A stretch of 6,420 nt of DNA from assembly GCA_030609445.1 (NCBI GenBank), contig JAUWCF010000057.1, positions 1-6,420 on the forward strand. Direction: 5' to 3'. Under the pieces are notes generated by a model. That model did not search any database. It had not been told where the DNA came from and was given only the letters and a program-made list of their open reading frames with translations. Made by a program: the position numbers and the translations under genes. Shown here piece after piece: positions 1 through 3,853 of this stretch (its first letter is position 1; the number at the start of each line of letters is the position of its first letter). The DNA comes from Thermoplasmatota archaeon (GTDB lineage Archaea; Thermoplasmatota; E2; DHVEG-1).

Positions 1-139
1 TGAGAGTGAGTCCTTGATCTTTTGTTTCCTCCCAAACTGCGTCACCCATTCGGATAACTGGAATCTTGCTTTCTTTTGCAATTTGTACGGCTACTGATTT
101 ACCTGAACATGGCATTCCTGTAAATGCGAGTATTTTCAT
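1..139 (-). CDS. UPF0200-type P-loop NTPase (kinase-like), 5' part only
   Basis: The first 46 codons of a leftward gene are present; the rest runs off the left edge. The N-terminus is a beta strand followed by a Walker A loop, GMPCSGKS (residues 8-15), and then a 'VIRMGD' segment near residues 28-33. This order is typical of the archaeal UPF0200 family, which resembles nucleotide and dephospho-CoA kinases; the family's true substrate is not settled. The start ATG at 137-139 puts the P-loop at the expected distance from the N-terminus. It lies 28 bases downstream of the tRNA-Leu gene on the same strand with no clear T-run between them, so read-through from the tRNA transcript is possible. An A/T-rich stretch at about 153-166 could instead be its own promoter. 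The usual arginine after 'MGDxV' is replaced by Trp here. Family call is fairly secure; function is not. Confidence 0.8.
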   Translation of the reverse strand, partial: MKILAFTGMPCSGKSVAVQIAKESKIPVIRMGDAVWEETKDQGLTL

Positions 140-167
140 TGTTTCCCGTTATGTATTTAAAATATAG

Positions 168-291
168 TGCAGGGGGAGCGATTTGAACGCTCGAAGATCT
201 ACATCACAGGGTCTCTTAGTACTATGGCATGTAACATGGCCTCCAAGCACACCTAAACCCTGCCCCTTTGACCAAGCTCGGGTACCCCTGC
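168..291 (-). tRNA. tRNA-Leu(UAG), intron-containing
   Basis: Read on the minus strand from 291, the acceptor 5' strand GCAGGGG pairs with CCCCTGC (175-169), followed by discriminator A at 168; CCA is not encoded. The D-arm has the leucine-type layout CCCGAGC..GGTCAAAGGG. The anticodon stem CAGGG pairs with CCCTG. The anticodon is TAG (255-253) with G37 after it. A long variable arm of about 14 bases, then the T-arm GAGCG-TTCAAAT-CGCTC, confirm a class II tRNA-Leu. Gene length is 124 bases, or 85 after removal of the 39-base intron. It decodes CUA and, by wobble, other CUN codons. It sits between a small CxxC protein gene and a UPF0200 gene, all leftward. Confidence 0.96.
213..251 (-). other. 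tRNA-Leu intron at 37/38 with canonical BHB motif
   Basis: The 39-base insert separates G37 (252) from position 38 (A, at 212). A strict bulge-helix-bulge can be drawn. The 5' bulge is GG|T (253-251) and the 3' bulge is AG|A (214-212). The central 4-bp helix pairs T32-T33-T34-A35 (257-254) with TAAG (218-215), including one U-G pair. The outer helix pairs GTGCT (250-246) with AGTAC (223-219), also with one wobble. The intron interior folds further on CATG/CATG. The archaeal tRNA splicing endonuclease would cut between bases two and three of each bulge, giving a normal seven-base anticodon loop TTTAGGA. Confidence 0.92.
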
Positions 292-340
292 ATTTGAAAC
301 CACTAATAAAAACATCTATCAAAAAGGTTTTTATGAAAAT

Positions 341-348
341 TTTATAAA
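341..348 (-). promoter_or_regulatory. Probable TATA box for tRNA-Leu
   Basis: TTTATAAA in an A/T-rich stretch, centred about 53 bases upstream of the mature tRNA 5' end. At the usual archaeal box-to-start distance, transcription would begin near 318, leaving a leader of about 27 bases for RNase P. The box overlaps the 3' edge of the neighbouring small gene. Position and sequence fit; no experimental support. Confidence 0.45.
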
Positions 349-354
349 TATGTT

Positions 355-570
355 CTATTCGTTTTTTCCTATGGGTAGCATCTGTTCACCATATTTCGTG
401 TAACATGCTGAGCAGAATTTCCGTGCGATAAGTGAATGAACGTGTTCTTTTACTCCTTCTTCCGCATAAAAAATATCATCTGATGATATTGGATTATTAC
501 AGTAGGTGCAAACATTGGGAAATTTTGATTGCTTCCTCACAAGATGTGTTTCAATTTGATTTTGAATCAT
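355..570 (-). CDS. Small CxxC/CxxC zinc-ribbon-like protein (71 aa)
   Basis: A 71-residue protein that I do not recognise as a named family. Two cysteine pairs are visible, CTYC (21-24) and CSAC (53-56), about 28 residues apart, which is the spacing of a four-cysteine zinc ribbon or treble-clef-like fold. Between them is an acidic stretch (DDIFYAEEG) and an HVH. No membrane segment or signal peptide. The start ATG at 568-570 directly follows an in-frame TAG, so the gene cannot begin further upstream at an ATG in this frame; a GGAG sits 5 bases before it. Such proteins often bind nucleic acid or partner proteins, but nothing here fixes a role. It is followed on the same strand by tRNA-Leu 63 bases later. 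Cys spacing and the RBS make a real gene likely. Confidence 0.7.
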   Translation of the reverse strand: MIQNQIETHLVRKQSKFPNVCTYCNNPISSDDIFYAEEGVKEHVHSLIARKFCSACYTKYGEQMLPIGKNE

Positions 571-600
571 CTAACTCCCCATTTCCTCATTAGCATATTC

Positions 601-608
601 CTTTAAAA
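601..608 (-). promoter_or_regulatory. Possible TATA-like element for the small CxxC gene
   Basis: On the minus strand GGTTTTAAAGG lies about 35 bases upstream of the ATG at 570, which would place a transcript start close to the Shine-Dalgarno-like GGAG. The sequence is weak and A/T-rich matches are common in this DNA. Confidence 0.25.
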
Positions 609-730
609 CCTTTTTTGTTGTCGTTAGAATGACCCTTTGTGGATAGCATAAAGTAAGTTATATTCCATCACAAAACATAATATTAGGTACTAGGTTTAAG
701 TATGAGAAACATTATTCACGGAAAATACTT

Positions 731-740
731 TGTGTATATG
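731..740 (+). promoter_or_regulatory. Probable TATA box for initiator tRNA-Met
   Basis: TGTATATG lies about 33 bases upstream of the mature tRNA 5' end, predicting a transcript start near 759-764. The intron-defining BHB needs leader bases back to about 761, so the predicted start gives just enough leader. A second A/T-rich stretch (GAAAATAC, 721-728) could serve instead and would start the transcript near 750. Confidence 0.45.
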
Positions 741-741
741 G

Positions 742-757
742 CGGTGGAAATTCACCG
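742..757 (+). repeat. Small inverted repeat between the TATA element and the initiator tRNA
   Basis: CGGTG (742-746) and CACCG (753-757) form a 5-bp G/C-rich stem over a six-base loop, in otherwise A/T-rich DNA. It could be a protein site just after the TATA box, or a hairpin in the leader if transcription starts upstream of it. No function is established. Confidence 0.4.
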
Positions 758-769
758 ACTTCCCATCAT

Positions 770-875
770 AGCGAGTATCTATCTGAGAGGATAGATGCCT
801 ATAAGGGTGGGGTAGTCAGGAAATCCCGACGGGCCCATAACCCGTAGATCAGTGGTTCAAATCCACTCCCCGCTA
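770..875 (+). tRNA. Initiator tRNA-Met(CAU) with an acceptor-stem intron
   Basis: After removal of 774-804, the acceptor stem is AGCGGGG (770-773 plus 805-807) against CCCCGCT (868-874), with discriminator A875 and no encoded CCA. Initiator features are present: an A1-U72 end pair and three G-C pairs at the base of the anticodon stem (ACGGG 829-833 with CCCGT 841-845). The anticodon CAT is at 836-838. The T-arm is AGTGG-TTCAAAT-CCACT. Mature length is 75 bases. This tRNA delivers methionine to the start codon through aIF2. Two oddities are the acceptor-stem intron and an anticodon loop of CCCATAA, which puts C rather than U at position 33. The gene is preceded by a TATA element and followed by T-rich sequence. 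Confidence 0.95.
774..804 (+). other. 31-base intron between acceptor positions 4 and 5 of tRNA-iMet
   Basis: Without this insert, AGCG (770-773) joins GGG (805-807) and restores a perfect 7-bp acceptor stem. The flanks form a strict BHB. The 5' bulge is CG|A (772-774) and the 3' bulge is AA|G (803-805). The central helix pairs ATAG (768-771) with CTAT (799-802). The intron itself is a 9-bp hairpin, GTATCTATC (775-783) with GATAGATGC (790-798), capped by TGAGAG. The exon-side helix pairs leader bases TCCCATC (761-767) with GGTGGGG (806-812), including two wobble pairs. All four expected elements are therefore present with exact 3-4-3 geometry. Cuts between bases two and three of each bulge give the correct tRNA. 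Confidence 0.92.
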
Positions 876-900
876 TTCTTATTTATTTCAATTTGATTTT
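876..900 (+). terminator. T-rich stretch after initiator tRNA, possible terminator
   Basis: Immediately after the discriminator base the + strand is T-rich, with several runs of three to four T. Archaeal polymerase often stops at such runs without a hairpin. The longest run is only four, so the call is tentative. Confidence 0.3.
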
Positions 901-904
901 ATAG
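897..904 (+). promoter_or_regulatory. Possible TATA box for the membrane methyltransferase gene
   Basis: TTTTATAG lies about 42 bases before the ATG at 943, predicting a transcript start near 926 and a leader of about 17 bases. Within that leader is the small inverted repeat AACAG-G-CTGTT (929-939), which may be coincidental. There is no clear Shine-Dalgarno sequence. Confidence 0.35.
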
Positions 905-942
905 GTAATCTCTTTTTCATGCTGTAAGAACAGGCTGTTGGA

Positions 943-1662
943 ATGAAAAAGTTAGGTGAAATAATAATACACAAAAATCTTCCATTCAGGATAGCTGTGC
1001 TGTTATTACTTGTTATACCCATTATCTTTTGGAGGGATTTTTCCATACATATTTATTCTCATTTCACAGGAGCGATTCTCCCGCATGTAATAACTCAGCA
1101 GTGGCACATTGTACTTCTAAATATTATTATGTTTGTAACCTTCCTCATACCGTTATCTTTTAGAAGGAAGATAAATTGGAAGGAATATGGTCTTGTTACT
1201 GCTTTTTTTGTGTCGCTTTTTATTGAAATGTATGGGATACCGTTGACGATCTTTTTTGTTTCAAAATCCCTGTATGGTTCAAATGCAGGTACAGCAAACG
1301 TTGTTTATGATTTTACGTTTCTTGGCGTAAATATTGCAATGGATCTCGCGATGCTATATGCAACGATTTTAATGATGATTGGGACAGCATTTATCTTGGT
1401 TGCATGGGTAACTCTTTATAAAAAAATCAAAACAGAAGAACTTGTTACAACGGGTATTTATTCGTATTCAAGGCATCCACAATATTTTGGTTTTATTTTG
1501 ATAATTCTTGGCTGGTTTATTGGTTGGCCTACGATTTTAACAGCAATATTTATTCCTATTCTTCTGTATAAATATATCAAGGTTTGTACCATTGAAGAAA
1601 AAGAGCTAGCAAAAGATACGAAATATCAAAAATACAAGGAAAAAACGCCGTTTTTTATTTGA
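943..1662 (+). CDS. Membrane methyltransferase of the PEMT/ICMT (isoprenylcysteine carboxyl methyltransferase-like) family
   Basis: A 239-residue integral membrane protein with about five hydrophobic segments (near residues 14-30, 51-71, 83-105, 132-157 and 182-214). The diagnostic element is GIYSYSRHPQY (171-181) with the Arg-His-Pro triplet at 177-179, followed by a hydrophobic hairpin and then a C-terminal tail with paired acidic residues (EEKE, 218-221) and a spaced Tyr-Tyr-Pro pattern. This is the S-adenosylmethionine-binding signature of the PEMT/ICMT superfamily, whose members methylate phospholipids, prenylcysteine carboxylates or other membrane-associated substrates. The substrate cannot be read from sequence; protein prenylcysteine and phosphatidylethanolamine are both uncertain in archaea. 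The gene follows the initiator tRNA and ends exactly where the convergent purM ends, with no bases between the stop codons. Family call is strong, substrate unknown. Confidence 0.85.
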   Translation: MKKLGEIIIHKNLPFRIAVLLLLVIPIIFWRDFSIHIYSHFTGAILPHVITQQWHIVLLNIIMFVTFLIPLSFRRKINWKEYGLVTAFFVSLFIEMYGIPLTIFFVSKSLYGSNAGTANVVYDFTFLGVNIAMDLAMLYATILMMIGTAFILVAWVTLYKKIKTEELVTTGIYSYSRHPQYFGFILIILGWFIGWPTILTAIFIPILLYKYIKVCTIEEKELAKDTKYQKYKEKTPFFI

Positions 1663-2706
1663 TTAAAACTTTATTTTCAAACCTGGTGCTTCAACTCCGT
1701 TTCCTTTTTCGATTCTTCCAACAACTTTTATTTCTGATTTTGAATGCTTCTTTAAGGTTTTTAGAGTTTTATCTACATCTTTTTTTGCAACTATTACTGC
1801 AAATCCCATTCCCATGTTAAAGGTTTGATACATTTCCTTGTCATCAACATCTCCATATTTTTGTAGAAATGTAAAAATTGGTTGAGGTTCAAATGGGTCT
1901 TCGATTACAAAATTAACTTTTTTATTTAACCTTGGAAGATTCCGTAGTCCTCCCCCTGTTATATGTGCAAGTCCATGAACGTTTACTTTTTTTAACAACG
2001 CAACTATTTCTTTGACATAGATTTGCGTGGGTGTTAAGAGTACTTCGCCAATTGTTTTCCCTGGATAAAATCCATCAGGAAACATGTCGGTATAGGATAA
2101 ATCATTATTTTCAATAATTTTTCTAACAAGTGTGTATCCATTGGAATGAATACCGCTGCTTGCGATTCCGATAATTACATCACCAGGTGATATAGATTCC
2201 CCAGTAACAATCTCATCTCGTTTTACATAGGCAAGACAGGTACCGGCTAGGTCAAAACCATTCACAATTTCTGGAAGAGACGCAGTTTCTCCACCAATAA
2301 TTGAAATATTTGATAGTTGTGCTCCTTTTTCAAGTCCTTTTCCTATTTCTTTGGTAACTTCTGGGTTGGGATCATCTATTGCAAGGTAATCAACAAACGC
2401 GAGTGGTTCTGCTCCTACGCATATCGCATCGTTAACGTTCATTGCCATACAATCAATCCCTACCGTATCCCATTTCTTGAGATCAGATGCGATTTTTACC
2501 TTGCTGCCAACTCCATCTGTACATAAAACCAATGCATAATCGCCGAATTCTATCATTCCTGCATAATGTCCGCCAAGAGGTCTGCCGATTCCTTTTCTTG
2601 TTGATGTAATACTTGAGAGTAGTTCTTTTATTGCTTGTTCTTCTTTTTCTAGGTCAACTCCTGACTTTGCGTATGTCATTTTTTTCAAAGTATCACCTTG
2701 TGACAT
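1663..2706 (-). CDS. purM: Phosphoribosylformylglycinamidine cyclo-ligase (AIR synthetase)
   Basis: A 347-residue cytosolic enzyme of full family length. It closes the imidazole ring, turning FGAM plus ATP into aminoimidazole ribotide in de novo purine synthesis. Visible motifs in order: the N-terminal YAKSGVDL (12-19), GGHYAG (45-50), the ATP/phosphate-binding TDGVGSK (63-69), MNVNDAICVGAEP (89-101), GGET (138-141), SSGIHSNG (183-190), LLTPTQIY (223-230), HITGGG (248-253) and FNMGMG (296-301). Nothing is missing. The start is uncertain. ATG at 2706 has no Shine-Dalgarno and would be nearly leaderless from a TATA-like element near 2733. The in-frame ATG at 2679 (MTYAKSGVD) begins closer to the usual N-terminus and has GGTGA at 2693-2697, though 13 bases away. 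It diverges from thiL, a member of the same superfamily. Confidence 0.97.
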   Translation of the reverse strand: MSQGDTLKKMTYAKSGVDLEKEEQAIKELLSSITSTRKGIGRPLGGHYAGMIEFGDYALVLCTDGVGSKVKIASDLKKWDTVGIDCMAMNVNDAICVGAEPLAFVDYLAIDDPNPEVTKEIGKGLEKGAQLSNISIIGGETASLPEIVNGFDLAGTCLAYVKRDEIVTGESISPGDVIIGIASSGIHSNGYTLVRKIIENNDLSYTDMFPDGFYPGKTIGEVLLTPTQIYVKEIVALLKKVNVHGLAHITGGGLRNLPRLNKKVNFVIEDPFEPQPIFTFLQKYGDVDDKEMYQTFNMGMGFAVIVAKKDVDKTLKTLKKHSKSEIKVVGRIEKGNGVEAPGLKIKF

Positions 2707-2728
2707 ATTGGCGAAAACGTTATTGTTG

Positions 2729-2736
2729 TGATAAAG
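2729..2736. promoter_or_regulatory. Possible shared TATA element between divergent purM and thiL
   Basis: TGATAAAG (minus strand CTTTATCA) is the best A/T-rich element between the two genes. It lies about 27 bases from the purM ATG at 2706 and about 34 bases from the thiL GTG at 2767, so it could set nearly leaderless transcripts in either direction. The sequence is short and the match is only partial, so this is tentative. Confidence 0.3.
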
Positions 2737-2766
2737 TTTTTGAACGGGACATTACTTCGGTTCTAT

Positions 2767-3753
2767 GTGAAAAAACTATCAGATCTAGGTGAAAGAAAGG
2801 CGATACAGCTTATTTCAGAGATTTTATCTAAAGGAGATGTTGCAGTTGGAATTGGTGATGATTGCGCTGCTATAGATATGGGTGAAGAATATCTTCTTGT
2901 TTCTACGGATATGATTTCGCAAAAAACACATATTCCAGAACAGATGACGCCGTTTCAGATAGGTTGGTTTATCGTCGCTATTAATCTTAGTGATATCGCT
3001 GCAAAAGGCGGAATGCCACTTGGTCTTGTATTATCGTTTGGGCTGCCAAAAGAGACATCTGAAATATTTTTAAAAGAACTGACAAAAGGAGCGGATGCCT
3101 GTGCAACGACATTTGATACGCACATTATTGGAGGCGATACAAAAGAAGCAGGTGATATTACAATCTGCGGTACTGCTTTTGGTGTTGTTAAAAAGGATGA
3201 ATTTATGCCACGTAAAGGCACCTGTCCAGATGATGTTGTCGCAGTGACTGGCGCTCTTGGAAAAGCAGGCGCTGGACATTTTAATTTGAAAAATAAAATT
3301 CTAGATGAGGATATATCGAAGGCTTTGTTGGAACCAGTTCCAAAGTTAAAGGAAGGACGGTTGCTTGCAGGACAAAAATGCGTGACATCTTGTATGGATC
3401 TTTCAGATGGTCTTTCTTCTTCGCTTTATCAACTGAGTGAGTTGAATAATGTGGGATTTGAAATAAATCAAAGTAAAATTCCATTGTCTTCAGAACTTCT
3501 TCAACTTCAAAAGAAACAATGCAATCTAAATATTTTTGATTTTGCGTTACATTTTGGTGGGGATTATGAGCTTCTCGTAACTATTCCAAAAGTTTATTTT
3601 GAAAAAATAAAAGAGATATTGGAAAAAAATGGTACAGATCTTATTGCTATTGGAAAGGTAACGAGGGAAAAAGAAATTATAATAAGTATTGGTGACGAGA
3701 AGAAAACACTTGAAAATAAGGGATATGAACACTTTAAAAAACAATTCTTTTGA
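2767..3753 (+). CDS. thiL: Thiamine-monophosphate kinase
   Basis: ThiL phosphorylates thiamine monophosphate with ATP to give the cofactor thiamine pyrophosphate. Motifs, numbered from the chosen start: KLSDLGER (3-10), the metal/ATP site GIGDDCAAID (28-37), STDM (46-49), WFIVAINLSDIAAKGGMP (67-84), IIGGDT (120-125), MDLSDGLSSSLYQL (210-223) and HFGGDYELL (262-270). All acidic Mg-binding stretches are present, and 328 residues is a normal length. I chose the GTG at 2767 because ThiL proteins usually begin just before 'LSDLGE' and a TATA-like element sits about 34 bases upstream. An in-frame GTG at 2728 would add 13 residues that look unlike the family N-terminus. No clear Shine-Dalgarno precedes either. 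Divergent neighbour purM makes AIR, the precursor of the thiamine pyrimidine moiety, so the pairing is metabolically sensible. Confidence 0.95.
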   Translation: MKKLSDLGERKAIQLISEILSKGDVAVGIGDDCAAIDMGEEYLLVSTDMISQKTHIPEQMTPFQIGWFIVAINLSDIAAKGGMPLGLVLSFGLPKETSEIFLKELTKGADACATTFDTHIIGGDTKEAGDITICGTAFGVVKKDEFMPRKGTCPDDVVAVTGALGKAGAGHFNLKNKILDEDISKALLEPVPKLKEGRLLAGQKCVTSCMDLSDGLSSSLYQLSELNNVGFEINQSKIPLSSELLQLQKKQCNLNIFDFALHFGGDYELLVTIPKVYFEKIKEILEKNGTDLIAIGKVTREKEIIISIGDEKKTLENKGYEHFKKQFF

Positions 3754-3758
3754 GTTTT

Positions 3759-3799
3759 TTACCCATTTTGAAGATACAGTTTTTTGAAAGAATGGGTAA
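3759..3799 (+). repeat. 9-bp inverted repeat downstream of thiL
   Basis: TTACCCATT (3759-3767) and AATGGGTAA (3791-3799) are perfect inverted arms separated by 23 bases that include a run of six T (3780-3785). It starts six bases after the thiL stop. A further T-run (3755-3760) precedes and overlaps the left arm. It may help end or stabilise the thiL transcript, or be an upstream protein site for the next gene. Confidence 0.4.
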
Positions 3800-3816
3800 C
3801 AGTTGTTAAACAAATG

Positions 3817-3824
3817 TTTTAAAG
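3817..3824 (+). promoter_or_regulatory. Possible TATA box for the caspase-like lipoprotein gene
   Basis: TTTTAAAG lies about 34 bases before the ATG at 3854, predicting a transcript start near 3846 and a very short leader, in keeping with the absence of a Shine-Dalgarno sequence before this gene. It is immediately preceded by the short inverted repeat AAACA-AA-TGTTT. Confidence 0.35.
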
Positions 3825-3853
3825 AAGTAAAAACAAACATAGTATAGAGTATA

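Noticed and set aside
742..757. Hairpin read as the T-arm of a broken tRNA upstream of tRNA-iMet
   Set aside because: The loop is six bases and lacks the TTCRA pattern, and no acceptor or anticodon arm fits around it on either strand.
770..812. Initiator tRNA as a degraded pseudogene with a disrupted acceptor stem
   Set aside because: All stems are perfect once the insert is removed, and the insert has exact BHB geometry, so an intron explains the data better than decay.
2317..2526. Open frame of 69 codons on the + strand inside purM
   Set aside because: Lies wholly opposite a strongly conserved purM region (GGET and MNVNDAI motifs), has no recognisable domain and no ribosome binding site.
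2955..3484. Three minus-strand open frames inside thiL
   Set aside because: They are antisense shadows of conserved ThiL motifs, with low-complexity translations and no promoter or RBS evidence.
3547..3840. 97-codon minus-strand frame across the thiL 3' end and spacer
   Set aside because: The Phe/Lys/Asn-rich translation is what A/T-rich antisense DNA gives; it overlaps the conserved GGDYELL region of thiL.
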